The notes beneath the pieces were generated by a model. That model worked only from the letters and a program-made list of their open reading frames with translations, ran no database searches and was not told the origin of the DNA. This document shows positions 51,719 to 60,905 of a stretch of DNA of 64,000 bases, in pieces. Location: the NCBI RefSeq assembly GCF_012034335.1, contig NZ_JAATHJ010000014.1, positions 1 to 64,000 of the forward strand, written 5' to 3'. Every line of letters starts with the position of its first letter. Positions within the stretch are counted from its first letter, which is position 1. Source of the DNA: Alkalicoccus luteus. GTDB lineage: Bacteria > Bacillota > Bacilli > Bacillales > Salisediminibacteriaceae. The position numbers and the translations under genes are program-made.

Positions 51719-52995
51719 CTGGATTATTTCTGGTTTTTCTATTTCTCTTCCTCATGATCATCGGTGTTCCAATTGCATTCGTCATTGGGATTGTCAGCTA
51801 CGTCGGTTTCTTCATATTAGATGCCATTCCTTTACAGGCTGTTGTACAGCAAATGTTTTCCGGTTTAGAGTCGTTTATTCTGTTAGCCGTTCCACTTTTC
51901 ATTTTAGCGGCAAATATCATGAATCAGGGGCAAATCTCTGAGAAGCTAATTCGCTTCGCGGTTTCCCTTGTCGGACATATTCGTGGCGGCCTTGCTCAAG
52001 CCAACATTGTTGTATCAATGTTCTTCGGCGGAATCTCCGGAGCATCAACAGCTGATACTGCAGGAGTTGGGAAAATACTGATTCCAAGCATGATAAAGGA
52101 AAAATACAGTCCGGGTACTGCAGTGGCAGTGACGGCTTCTTCCTCAACCATGGGAATGATTATTCCTCCAAGCATCCCAATGGTGATCTACGGAAGCATT
52201 GCCGGCGTTTCAGTAGGGCAAATGTTTATGGGAGGCGTGATTCCCGGCCTAACGATCGGGATAGCCCTCATGGCGCTGGTCGGCGTTATTTCACACCGTC
52301 ATCAATATCCAAGACACGAGCGGTTGAAAGTAAAAGAAATTGCGATGCAGGGACTTAAAAGTCTGCCTCCGCTGCTGACGCCACTGATTATTCTTGGCGG
52401 AATTGTAGGCGGGATTGTCACACCGACGGAAGCAGCTGTGATTGCTTGTATCTATGCCTTCGTTTTATCATATTTTGTTTATAGAACGATTCGACTGAAG
52501 GATATGCCGGACATCATTTACGATACACTCAAGCTTAGCTCCTTAACGCTGTTTGCTCTTGCAACAGCCACTTCGTTAGGCAGGTTAATCAGCTATTACA
52601 ATGTACCGGCTGTAATAGCCGGATTCTTTGATAACGCATTGCCTTTCGACTGGATGTTTATCGTAGCAGTCATTCTGTTGTTTCTATTTGTCGGCATGTT
52701 TATGGATACCGTTCCATCTATCATTCTCTTCGTTCCAATTGTACTGCCTTCAGCAATGACACTTGGATTAGACCCTATTCACTTTGGGGTACTGATCATG
52801 GTATGTCTGGCTGTCGGTTTAGTAACCCCACCGTATGGACTCTGCCTGCTATTGGCTAGTAAAATTGCTGATTTGCCAATTGGTAAATCGTTTTACGCTA
52901 CGATTCCATACATTTTAATTATTCTGCTGGTTATTTTGCTTATTGCATTTGTACCACAGTATTTCATGTGGCTGCCGAACTTGTTTAATATTTAA
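51715..52995 (+). CDS. TRAP transporter large permease (DctM)
   Basis: A 426-aa Na+-coupled permease with about 12 TMs. Family motifs include SGASTADTAGVGKILIP (about 105-121), PPSIPMVIYGSIAGVSVG and TPPYGLCLLLASKIA. The start ATG overlaps dctQ and follows AGGAGGAAACAGT. With dctP and dctQ it forms a complete TRAP system for a sugar acid. Confidence 0.92.
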   Translation: MTGLFLVFLFLFLMIIGVPIAFVIGIVSYVGFFILDAIPLQAVVQQMFSGLESFILLAVPLFILAANIMNQGQISEKLIRFAVSLVGHIRGGLAQANIVVSMFFGGISGASTADTAGVGKILIPSMIKEKYSPGTAVAVTASSSTMGMIIPPSIPMVIYGSIAGVSVGQMFMGGVIPGLTIGIALMALVGVISHRHQYPRHERLKVKEIAMQGLKSLPPLLTPLIILGGIVGGIVTPTEAAVIACIYAFVLSYFVYRTIRLKDMPDIIYDTLKLSSLTLFALATATSLGRLISYYNVPAVIAGFFDNALPFDWMFIVAVILLFLFVGMFMDTVPSIILFVPIVLPSAMTLGLDPIHFGVLIMVCLAVGLVTPPYGLCLLLASKIADLPIGKSFYATIPYILIILLVILLIAFVPQYFMWLPNLFNI

Positions 52996-53065
52996 GTGTT
53001 CGGGCAGCCGCCCGCTTGCCAGGGACTATTAATGAAGAAACACAATCATGATTGAGGTGACCATT

Positions 53066-54019
53066 TTGCGTGATGTAGTGACAATCGGAGATGCCATGAT
53101 AACGATGAATCCGGTTCAGAAGGGGCCGATGAGATTCTCACATACCTTTGAGCGAAAGGTTGGCGGAGCAGAGTTAAACGTTATGCTGGGAGCAGCCAGG
53201 CTTGGATTATCAACTGGCTGGATCAGCAGAGTCGGCAATGACGAATTCGGACAATACATTCTTAACTTCATGCGAGGAGAAGGCGTGGATACAACGAATG
53301 TCGTCATGGAAGATAAGTACAACACGCCGGTCAATTTTAAAGAAATTCGCGAAAATGGATCTGGTAGTACCTACTATTATCGTTTTCCTTCACCAACGGA
53401 GACAATTGATGAAGAATCTATTTCTCAGTCCATGATTACTGAAGCTAAAATCCTTTACGTAAGCGGCGTTTTCCCTTCCTTGCGTGAGAAAAATGTAGAG
53501 CTGGTGCTGCAAGCTATGAAGCTGGCGAAAGAAAATAATGTAACCGTAGTAATGGATCCGAATATACGTTTGAAGCTATGGACGGCAGAAGAAGCAAAGC
53601 GGTCCTTAATTAAGCTGATGTCTGCTGCTGACGTCATTTTAAGCGGAAAGGAAGAAGCGGATCTGCTATTCGGCAAACAGTCAGCGGAAAAGCATATTCA
53701 ATCCTTCCAATCCTTAGGTATTCAAAAAGGAGCATTAAAGCTCGGTGAAGAAGGAGCTGTCGGATTTGACGAGACAGACTCCTTCCTTCATTTACCTGCC
53801 GTAAAAGCAGACAGTGTCGCAGATACAGTTGGTGCTGGTGATGGATTTAATGCTGGATATATGTACGGTATGGTTCAAAACTATTCATTAAGAGAAACCC
53901 TCCGGTTTGCTAATCAAATTGGCAGTATGGTTGTCGCTGTATCTGGTGACAATGAAGGTCTGCCTTATTTATCTGAAGTTGAGCAAGTTATAAATGGGGA
54001 ACAAAAGGTTGAACGATAG
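53066..54019 (+). CDS. PfkB-family sugar kinase, probable KDG kinase
   Basis: A 317-aa ribokinase-like kinase. It has GGAELNVMLGAARLG near the start (about 35) and the C-terminal DTVGAGDGFNAGYMYGM signature with the catalytic Asp. It likely phosphorylates 2-keto-3-deoxygluconate to KDPG for Eda. I prefer the TTG start at 53066, 6 bp after GAGGTG; an ATG at 53048 gives six extra residues with no good site. It is co-directional with the TRAP genes. Confidence 0.85.
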   Translation: MRDVVTIGDAMITMNPVQKGPMRFSHTFERKVGGAELNVMLGAARLGLSTGWISRVGNDEFGQYILNFMRGEGVDTTNVVMEDKYNTPVNFKEIRENGSGSTYYYRFPSPTETIDEESISQSMITEAKILYVSGVFPSLREKNVELVLQAMKLAKENNVTVVMDPNIRLKLWTAEEAKRSLIKLMSAADVILSGKEEADLLFGKQSAEKHIQSFQSLGIQKGALKLGEEGAVGFDETDSFLHLPAVKADSVADTVGAGDGFNAGYMYGMVQNYSLRETLRFANQIGSMVVAVSGDNEGLPYLSEVEQVINGEQKVER

Positions 54020-54030
54020 GAGGTAAAGAA

Positions 54031-54654
54031 GTGAAGCTTCAGCTGGCACTGGATCGATTAACTCTTGAAAAGTGTCTACAGGTGTTAGAGGAAACGAAGG
54101 ATTCGATTGATATTATTGAAGTCGGAACTGGTGTCATTAAAGAATACGGTATGTCTATTGTAAGAGAAATCCGGGAAAGATATCCGAATAAAGTGCTGCT
54201 CGCAGATATGAAGACATGTGATGCTGCAACACATGAAACAAAACAGGCTCTGCAAGCAGGCGCTGATATTACGACAGTGATGGCATTCAGTGATGATGCA
54301 AGCATCCGTCAGGCATTAGAAGCTGCCGAGGAAATGAACGGGGAAGTAATGCTCGATCTGTTAAATACGCCTGAATCGAGAGTTCAGGACTTGCACAAGC
54401 TGGGTGTAGAGCTCGTGTCCCTTCATATTGGCAAGGACCAGCAAAATACTCAGAAGCTTGGTAAAAAGGATTTTGACAAACTAAAGCCGTTTCCGGCTGT
54501 AAAAGTAGCAGTGGCCGGAGGGCTAGACGCTGAAACGGTCACAGAAGTAATAGTTTATAACCCGTCTATCTTAATAGTCGGCAGCGCTATTACTGGTGCA
54601 GATAACCCGGCTGAAGCTGCGAAGGCCGTAAAGGAGGCGATGCAGAATGAATGA
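54031..54654 (+). CDS. 3-hexulose-6-phosphate synthase family (HxlA/KGPDC superfamily)
   Basis: A 207-aa OMP-decarboxylase-superfamily barrel. It has the DxKxxD metal signature in LLADMKTCDAATHE (about 60), a Glu in IIEVGTGVI and phosphate-binding GG in VAGGLDAETV/IVGSAITGA. HPS joins formaldehyde and ribulose-5-phosphate; related KGPDC decarboxylates keto-gulonate-6-phosphate. Some positions differ from B. subtilis HxlA (for example DLLNTPESR and LHIGKDQQ), so the reaction is uncertain. GTG start after AGGAGG; it overlaps the next gene by 8 bp. Confidence 0.75.
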   Translation: MKLQLALDRLTLEKCLQVLEETKDSIDIIEVGTGVIKEYGMSIVREIRERYPNKVLLADMKTCDAATHETKQALQAGADITTVMAFSDDASIRQALEAAEEMNGEVMLDLLNTPESRVQDLHKLGVELVSLHIGKDQQNTQKLGKKDFDKLKPFPAVKVAVAGGLDAETVTEVIVYNPSILIVGSAITGADNPAEAAKAVKEAMQNE

Positions 54655-55204
54655 CATTACGGACAGAATAATCTCCGAGATTACATCAGTCACTGAAAAG
54701 ACACTGGAGCTCAATGATTTCGACGAGCTTGTCGGATTCGTATCTTCTGCAGAAAGATTATTTATAGCTGGAGAAGGCAGGTCGGGCCTGGTAGGCAAGA
54801 TGATTGCTATGCGCTTGATGCACGCTGGTTATCATGTGTATGTAATAGGTGAAACAATCACCCCAAGTATTACAGAGAACGATTTATTGATCGTTCTCTC
54901 AGGTTCAGGCACGACGAAAAATTTGGTGGAAATGGCGAAAACAACCTCAAAATCAAATGCTAAAATCGTATCGTTTACAACAAACGCTGATTCCGAAATA
55001 GCAAATCTTAGTCATATTACAGTGAGGGTGCCAGCTGCTACAAAGCACAGACGAAAAGATGAACCGGAGACGATTCAGCCTCTTGGAAACCAGTTTGATC
55101 AAAGTCTCCATATCATATTGGATGCCTTCATCATTTATTTGGCCTCCAATACGGAAAACAAGGACCAGAAGTCGTGGAAAGACCGGCATGCAAACTTAGA
55201 ATAG
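54647..55204 (+). CDS. 6-phospho-3-hexuloisomerase family SIS protein (HxlB-like)
   Basis: A 185-aa SIS-domain isomerase. It starts MNDITDRIISEITSV and has FIAGEGRSGLVGKMIAMRLMHAG, LIVLSGSGTTKNLVEMA and a C-terminal QPLGNQFDQSLHIILDAFI, all typical of PHI. It converts hexulose-6-phosphate to fructose-6-phosphate in the RuMP cycle. It overlaps the HxlA-like gene and ends the operon. Combined with a TRAP system and KDG kinase, its role may be in a sugar-acid route. Confidence 0.82.
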   Translation: MNDITDRIISEITSVTEKTLELNDFDELVGFVSSAERLFIAGEGRSGLVGKMIAMRLMHAGYHVYVIGETITPSITENDLLIVLSGSGTTKNLVEMAKTTSKSNAKIVSFTTNADSEIANLSHITVRVPAATKHRRKDEPETIQPLGNQFDQSLHIILDAFIIYLASNTENKDQKSWKDRHANLE

Positions 55205-55422
55205 CTTCTTGTTTAACAGACTCAAACCACTAATGGTTCTCACACTTTTCTTCCTATTTAAATAACCGAAAGCGTTTTATTATCGTGCTATCAGTGATAA
55301 ACTATTACGTGTAGCAAAATGAACTGGAAAAGGTGTGGAACCTGGTCGAATGTCATTGTTTCGCTGTCGTCTTTTGAAGCGGCTGCATCTTTTCCGAAAA
55401 ACGTAAGGAGTAGGAAGAGATT

Positions 55423-56928
55423 ATGAGCAGAGAGCAAAAACAAGCAGATGTACTATTAATAGGTGCCGGTATCATGAGTGCGACGCTTGGTTCCCTGATG
55501 AAGGAGCTTGCTCCGGATTGGAACATCAAAGTGTTTGAAAAGCTCGGCAGTGCCGGTGAGGAAAGCTCGAACGAATGGAACAACGCAGGAACAGGACATG
55601 CGGCACTGTGCGAGCTGAACTATACGCACGAGCAGCCGGACGGCTCGGTTGACATCACGAAGGCTGTGAAAATCAACGAGCAGTTTAATGAGTCAAAGCA
55701 GTACTGGTCGTACCTCGTTAACAGCGGCAGAATCACGAACCCGCGCGATTTTATCGGGGCCCTTCCGCACATCAGCTTCGTGCAGGGAGAGGACAACGTT
55801 CAGTTTCTGTACCGCCGCTTTGAGGCGATGAAGGCGAACCCGCTGTTTGATGACATGGAGTTTTCCGATGATCCGGCTGAGCTGAAGAAGTGGATTCCGC
55901 TCATGATGGAAAACCGGGAGCTTGACATGCCGGTAGCGGCAACGCGCATCGAAGGCGGAACGGATGTGAACTTCGGAGCACTCACGCGCGTGCTGTTTGA
56001 GCAGCTTGAAGAAAAAGGTGTGGAATTAAACTACAACCGCACGGTGGAAGACCTCGCCCAACAGGAAGACGGCCGCTGGGAAGTAAAAATTACGAATCAT
56101 GAAAGCGGTATCGTTGAGCATCACACGGCGCGATTCGTCTTTATCGGAGGCGGAGGCGGAAGCCTTCACCTGCTGCAGAAGTCCGGCATTCCGGAAGGGA
56201 AAGGCTACGGCGGATTTCCCGTGAGCGGCATTTTCATGTCGTGCTCCAACCCGGAAGTCGTCAAAAAGCACTTCGCTAAAGTATACGGGAAAGCACCAGT
56301 CGGCGCTCCGCCGATGTCCGTGCCGCATCTGGACACGCGCTTTATCGATAACAAGGAATCTCTTCTTTTCGGTCCGTTTGCCGGCTTCTCGCCGAAATTT
56401 TTAAAGGAAGGCTCCTACACCGATCTCATCACGTCGATCCGTCCGAACAACGTGACGACGATGCTTGCAGCCGGTGCGAAAAACACGGCGCTCACCGCAT
56501 ACCTGATCAAACAGGTGATGCAGTCGAAGGAAAAGCGGATCGAAGCGCTGCGTGAATTCATTCCGGACGCGAAAAGCGAGGACTGGGAAATGATCACAGC
56601 CGGTCAGCGGGTGCAGGTGATTAAGGATACGGAAAACGGGAAAGGCACGCTTCAGTTCGGTACCGAGGTTATTAACTCTGCCGACGGGTCGATTGCCGCC
56701 CTGCTCGGCGCGTCGCCTGGAGCCTCCACGGCTGTATCGGTGATGCTTGATATCATCGAGCGCTGCTTCCCGGACCGCGTGAAGGAATGGGAGCCAAAGA
56801 TAAAAGAAATGGTGCCATCCTACGGATTAAAGCTGTCAGAGCATCCGGAGCTGATCCGCGAGCTGCAGGCGAAAACCGACAAGGCACTCGGTCTGATAGT
56901 AGACCAGGAAGCAGAATCAACCTTGTAA
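55423..56928 (+). CDS. mqo: Malate:quinone oxidoreductase
   Basis: A 501-aa FAD-dependent membrane-associated enzyme that oxidises malate to oxaloacetate and passes electrons to quinone. The FAD motif is [14 protein letters not shown] (about 9-22); further family motifs are [17 protein letters not shown] and [15 protein letters not shown], and it ends in a helical tail. AAGGAGTAGGAAG precedes the ATG. Base use returns to the GC-rich mode here. A terminator follows. Confidence 0.95.
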   Translation: MSREQKQADVLLIGAGIMSATLGSLMKELAPDWNIKVFEKLGSAGEESSNEWNNAGTGHAALCELNYTHEQPDGSVDITKAVKINEQFNESKQYWSYLVNSGRITNPRDFIGALPHISFVQGEDNVQFLYRRFEAMKANPLFDDMEFSDDPAELKKWIPLMMENRELDMPVAATRIEGGTDVNFGALTRVLFEQLEEKGVELNYNRTVEDLAQQEDGRWEVKITNHESGIVEHHTARFVFIGGGGGSLHLLQKSGIPEGKGYGGFPVSGIFMSCSNPEVVKKHFAKVYGKAPVGAPPMSVPHLDTRFIDNKESLLFGPFAGFSPKFLKEGSYTDLITSIRPNNVTTMLAAGAKNTALTAYLIKQVMQSKEKRIEALREFIPDAKSEDWEMITAGQRVQVIKDTENGKGTLQFGTEVINSADGSIAALLGASPGASTAVSVMLDIIERCFPDRVKEWEPKIKEMVPSYGLKLSEHPELIRELQAKTDKALGLIVDQEAESTL

Positions 56929-56943
56929 TCAATGAGAAAGAGG

Positions 56944-56976
56944 AGCCAGTCAGTCAGCCGCTGACTGGCTTTCTTC
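56944..56976 (+). terminator. Terminator after mqo
   Basis: AGCCAGTCAG and CTGACTGGCT form a 10-bp stem, followed by TTCTTCC. Confidence 0.8.
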
Positions 56977-56998
56977 CGTTAAGAAGGAGGCGTCACCC

Positions 56999-57796
56999 AT
57001 GAAAATCGCGATATACCAGCCGGAGATTCCTGATACGATTGTGACAGCGGAGGCTCGAAACCAGCACGTGAAACGGCTCGCCCAAGCCATCCGCCTTCAC
57101 GCAGCCAAGGAGCCGTTTGACATGATCGTCCTGCCGGAGCTTGCGACGATCACTTACAGCCGCGAAGCGTTTCTCGCTTTGGACGAGCTCGCTGAACCAG
57201 TAGACGGCATGTCCGCCGCTGTCTTCAAGCAAACGGCGAAAGAACTAGAAGCGACGATCGTTTTCGGGCTGCCGATCAACGAGAACGGCCAGTTTTTTAT
57301 CGCCCAGGTCGTCATCGATCATACGGGACACGTTGCTGCGATCTATCGAAAACGGCACCTCGCCCAGTTTGGTGCTTCAATGGAGCGGGATTTTTTCAGC
57401 CGCGGCACAGACATCTGCACGTTTGACTGCAAAGGTGTCCGCGTTGGCCTGATGATCTGCTACGACATCCGCTTTCCGGAGCACGCCCGCCGGCTCGCAT
57501 GGGAGGAGGGCGCTGATGTCCTGCTGCATCCGTCTGCGTTTTCAAAGGATGATACGTACCCGAGCTGGCACGCGTTCGTTCTGACGAGAGCGGTGGAAAA
57601 TCAGGTGTACCTGCTGAGCGTGAACCGTGCAGGTGCGATGTGGGGCGGTTCCGTCATGCAGCCTCCGTGGAGCGGATGGAACGTGCAGGCAGACGTGTTC
57701 GCTGAAGCGGAAGCGATCCGCGTTTATGAAATCGATGCCGGCGTATTAGAAGATGTTCGCCGGACGTACAGCTATCGGGAGGACGCCGACTGGTAA
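56999..57796 (+). CDS. Carbon-nitrogen hydrolase (nitrilase superfamily)
   Basis: A 265-aa amidase-fold protein with the Glu-Lys-Cys triad: Glu in VLPELATI (about 45), Lys in YRKRHLAQFG (about 118) and Cys in GLMICYDIRFPEH (about 156). It resembles omega-amidases and MtnU-like proteins; substrate probably a small omega-amide, but this is not fixed by sequence. AAGGAGGCGTCACCC precedes the ATG. It stands alone between mqo and the MBL gene. Confidence 0.85.
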   Translation: MKIAIYQPEIPDTIVTAEARNQHVKRLAQAIRLHAAKEPFDMIVLPELATITYSREAFLALDELAEPVDGMSAAVFKQTAKELEATIVFGLPINENGQFFIAQVVIDHTGHVAAIYRKRHLAQFGASMERDFFSRGTDICTFDCKGVRVGLMICYDIRFPEHARRLAWEEGADVLLHPSAFSKDDTYPSWHAFVLTRAVENQVYLLSVNRAGAMWGGSVMQPPWSGWNVQADVFAEAEAIRVYEIDAGVLEDVRRTYSYREDADW

Positions 57797-57864
57797 AAAC
57801 ACTCGCTCAATACGCCTGAACCGGCTATACTGATTTTAATCAGAGGAAAACGGGAGGGATCGGC

Positions 57865-58524
57865 ATGAAGTGGAAGCACGTATCAGATCACGCAGGCAAA
57901 CTGGAGGCATGGGTCGTGCTGAAGATGAGCGCCTGGGCCGTGCGCGGCGACGACGGCATTTACATCGTCGACACGGGGCTCTCGTTTATGTCCCCGAGAC
58001 TGCTGAAAGAAGCAGAAAAGCTCGGGCCTGTAAAAGGCATTTTGCTCACACACGGCCATCTTGACCACGTCGGCGGCTTGAAAAAACTGTTGAAAAAGCG
58101 GCGTCTTGCCGTCTATGCGCACGAGAAGGAAATTCCCTATGCAGAAGGAAGTCTCCCGTATCCCGGACGGAAAAAGCCGGAGAAAATCGTTCCCGCAGGT
58201 ACGCTGACCCCGCTCCCGGAGGAGGACGGTGAGCTTCTTCCCATCGCCGGGTTACAGCCGGTGTTTACCCCGGGACATACGCCGGGACACGTCTGCTACT
58301 ACGAGCCGGAGAGTCGCGTCATGATCACCGGTGATTTATTTACCTCTAAGAAAGGGCAGCTCAACCGGCCGATTCCGATGTTCACCGCCGATATGGATCA
58401 GGCGATCAAAAGCGCAGACCTGCTCCGTGAGTATGATATCGACATCCTTAGCATCTGTCACGGGGAAGACGTAGCGGAAGGAAATGAAGCACTGGCGCAA
58501 TATAGGGAAAACATGGATAGATAA
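57865..58524 (+). CDS. Metallo-beta-lactamase-fold hydrolase
   Basis: A 219-aa MBL protein. Metal motifs: LTHGHLDHVGG (about 60-70), FTPGHTPGHVCYY, ITGDLF and a late SICHGED. It is similar to glyoxalase-II-like and quorum-lactonase-like proteins, and the substrate cannot be told. GGGAGGGATCGGC precedes the ATG. Confidence 0.85.
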   Translation: MKWKHVSDHAGKLEAWVVLKMSAWAVRGDDGIYIVDTGLSFMSPRLLKEAEKLGPVKGILLTHGHLDHVGGLKKLLKKRRLAVYAHEKEIPYAEGSLPYPGRKKPEKIVPAGTLTPLPEEDGELLPIAGLQPVFTPGHTPGHVCYYEPESRVMITGDLFTSKKGQLNRPIPMFTADMDQAIKSADLLREYDIDILSICHGEDVAEGNEALAQYRENMDR

Positions 58525-58585
58525 TCGTGTTCAGGTCTTTCGACGTGGTATAATAAGTCCTATCATGATTCGAGGAGGACAGACC

Positions 58586-59251
58586 ATGACGCAAATACGC
58601 GACTGGCGGCACGTTCCGATCGATGATAATCGGGAACCGCTTGTTACACCTGCACACGAACGAATCGTCTGCCAGCCGGCTTATGCCCGGCAAGGGATTG
58701 AAGGGGCACTTCAGCATATTTACGTCCGGGAAGAGACGGCCGATCGTCTTTATACCGCGGCTTCGCTGCTGCCGGAAGGCTATCGTCTGCTCATCTGGGA
58801 CGGCTTTCGTCCGGATCACGTGCAGCGGGGGCTGTATGAAGCCTTTGAAGCTTCCATCCTCAGTAAAAATCCAGAATTAACCGGTCCAGCGCTGCGCGAG
58901 AAGGTAACGACGTACGTCTCATACCCATCTGAGGATCTCTCCGCTCCGGCTCCACATGCGACCGGCGGCGCGGTGGACTTGACGATTTTGGATGAGAACG
59001 GACGCGAGCTGCCGATGGGCACGGCGTTTGATGATTTCAGTGAGCTCGCGCGGACCGATGCCTTTCACGACAAGCCGGGGGACGTGCAGGAGTCGAGAAA
59101 ACTGCTGTTAGCTGTGATGGAAGCCGCAGGCTTTTCAAACTACATAGAGGAATGGTGGCATTTTGATTACGGCAACCAGTGGTGGGCGCTTCGCACCGGA
59201 CAGGAAGCCGCGGTATACGGAAAAGCCGCCGTGCCGGAGGAAGTACAATGA
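58586..59251 (+). CDS. D-Ala-D-Ala dipeptidase (VanX/DdpX family)
   Basis: A 221-aa zinc M15D peptidase. The zinc signature is in APHATGGAVDLTI (His and Asp), the catalytic Glu and third His in EEWWHFDYGNQWW, and a conserved Arg in IWDGFRPDHVQ. Such enzymes recycle D-Ala-D-Ala from the wall, or give vancomycin resistance when with VanA/VanH, which are absent here. I set the start at 58586 after GAGGAGGACAGACC. It overlaps the next gene (ATGA). Confidence 0.9.
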   Translation: MTQIRDWRHVPIDDNREPLVTPAHERIVCQPAYARQGIEGALQHIYVREETADRLYTAASLLPEGYRLLIWDGFRPDHVQRGLYEAFEASILSKNPELTGPALREKVTTYVSYPSEDLSAPAPHATGGAVDLTILDENGRELPMGTAFDDFSELARTDAFHDKPGDVQESRKLLLAVMEAAGFSNYIEEWWHFDYGNQWWALRTGQEAAVYGKAAVPEEVQ

Positions 59252-60378
59252 GCCGGTTTGACGTACGCTCCGAATCGGCCAGCTCCTACCGCAACGTCAC
59301 TGCCTTGTTTATCACCGTACTCCTGCTCCTGTTCGGAATTATCATTTTAACGAACGTGCTGCTTGGAACCATTTCATGGGAAAGCTTTTACATGGACGTG
59401 ATGACGTCTCTGATCGGAATCATGCTGCCGCTCGTCCTCTTTAACGTGATTTATGAGAAAGTGACCCGGCGCCACCAGAAAATTGAAACGGCGAACAGCG
59501 TCGCAGAGGCGCTGATGCTGGATAAGGGCGTACTGTCGCGCTTTTCAGAAGGGGCGCGTAAAGGCTTTATTAAAAACTCGACTGAGTCGCTCCTCGGTGA
59601 ACGGGCCGGCGGCATGCTTTATACGACATTAATTCGCCCGTATCTGGAAAACAAGTATCATTTCCGCCGCCGCTTTCGCTATCACATCAGCTACTCGCTG
59701 AAGCGGAGCGGTATGGAAACATCGTTTCCGGAAGAGGACTATTACTGGGTGGAAGAAGATTTATCGTTTTACCGGAGTTTGAACATCTTTCAGCTGAAAA
59801 AGCGCCGCGTTACCGTCGGCTTTTCCTATTGGGAGAGTGATCTCGAAGAGCTGTTTAAAGGAGAAGGGGTCTTTTTCCGTGAAAATCTGTTTATCGGCTC
59901 CAGTCAAAAGAAGCGGATGCAGCAGATGACGAACGAAGAGCTGCAGCGCTTTGTCGAAGAGGTCATGCAGTTTTCCTTCGCCCTTGATGAGAAAAGCCTC
60001 CCGTTCACAGTAGAAAACAGCGAGAACGGCTTTTACCTGCAGTTTGACATGTCTGGAACGATTGAGGCAGAAGCAGACCGTGAGTATAAGTTTCACTACC
60101 ATTTTCATATGCCGCAGCTAAAAACGATCCGCAAATTCGTGTCGATCGTATCGGAACCGACCCAGCAGGTGGATATCCTCTTCACCCATGCTGACCCGGA
60201 CGTACGTATCGTACCGGTGCCGTTTTTCGACGACAGCGAAGCCGTCTCCTACTTGCCGAACAACATCGTCAAAATCGAGCTCGACCAGTGGGTGCTGCCG
60301 CGCTCCGGCTGCGTGTTCATCTGGGACGAGCCGGAAGCAGAGAGCGTGAGTCATATGCAGGAAGAACGGATCGGATAA
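59248..60378 (+). CDS. Unknown two-TM protein with a large cytosolic domain
   Basis: A 376-aa protein. Two hydrophobic helices (about 20-42 and 48-72) form a hairpin anchor; the rest (75-376) is soluble and acidic/basic mixed, with RRFRYHISYSLKRSG, YYWVEEDLSFYRSLN and VEPTQQ-type beta regions towards the C-terminus. I do not recognise a family. The ATG overlaps the dipeptidase stop, so the two are coupled and might cooperate at the envelope. Confidence 0.65.
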   Translation: MSRFDVRSESASSYRNVTALFITVLLLLFGIIILTNVLLGTISWESFYMDVMTSLIGIMLPLVLFNVIYEKVTRRHQKIETANSVAEALMLDKGVLSRFSEGARKGFIKNSTESLLGERAGGMLYTTLIRPYLENKYHFRRRFRYHISYSLKRSGMETSFPEEDYYWVEEDLSFYRSLNIFQLKKRRVTVGFSYWESDLEELFKGEGVFFRENLFIGSSQKKRMQQMTNEELQRFVEEVMQFSFALDEKSLPFTVENSENGFYLQFDMSGTIEAEADREYKFHYHFHMPQLKTIRKFVSIVSEPTQQVDILFTHADPDVRIVPVPFFDDSEAVSYLPNNIVKIELDQWVLPRSGCVFIWDEPEAESVSHMQEERIG

Positions 60379-60536
60379 CGAGTGATACAGATGAAGCTAA
60401 TCAGTATTGCCAGCTGGTTAGCTCATCTATCTCTACTAGCGATCATAAGCAGCTGCGAGCTTACGGAACGTCGAAACGAATGAATAGAGAAAAGAAGGGA
60501 ATCTTGTGTTAAGCTCTAATCAGGAGGTGTTTCGCT

Positions 60537-60767
60537 ATGGATCTTTTTGTATTCGTTCCAGTCGGTTTTTTCTTCATTGGTTTGCTCATTATCTTTACGG
60601 TCAAACAGCGAATGGGTTTATCGTGGAAAGCGATGAGTGCAGAGGGAAGTGAAGCCGAAAGCCCGGAGCGGACGAGAAAAATCATCGCGTTTATTGCCGC
60701 AACAACCGTATGGGGCGTGATCAGCATCTTTCTTGTCGTGTGGTTTTTTAACCGGTTTGGGGCGTGA
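60537..60767 (+). CDS. Small two-TM membrane protein
   Basis: A 76-aa protein with TMs at about 5-22 and 50-70 joined by a charged loop (KQRMGLSWKAM, SPERTRK). AGGAGGTGTTTCGCT precedes the ATG. No family recognised. It stands alone, followed by a weak hairpin and a strong terminator. Confidence 0.65.
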   Translation: MDLFVFVPVGFFFIGLLIIFTVKQRMGLSWKAMSAEGSEAESPERTRKIIAFIAATTVWGVISIFLVVWFFNRFGA

Positions 60768-60837
60768 GTCAGCAGGCACACTGTGATTTAGTGGTGCTTT
60801 TTTATGAAGGGTTTTCATCTCTTCTTACTTAACTAAC

Positions 60838-60880
60838 CAAGCATGGAATCACGTTTTTACGTCGATTCCATGCTTGTTTT
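60838..60880. terminator. Strong terminator between convergent genes
   Basis: CAAGCATGGAATC and GATTCCATGCTTG form a perfect 13-bp stem, followed by TTTTCG on the plus strand. Confidence 0.85.
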
Positions 60881-60905
60881 CGTATTTAAAGGGTGCTTTA
60901 TCTAG

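Noticed and set aside
58586-59251. Vancomycin-resistance cluster
   Set aside because: Only a VanX-like dipeptidase is present; no VanA, VanH, VanR or VanS genes.
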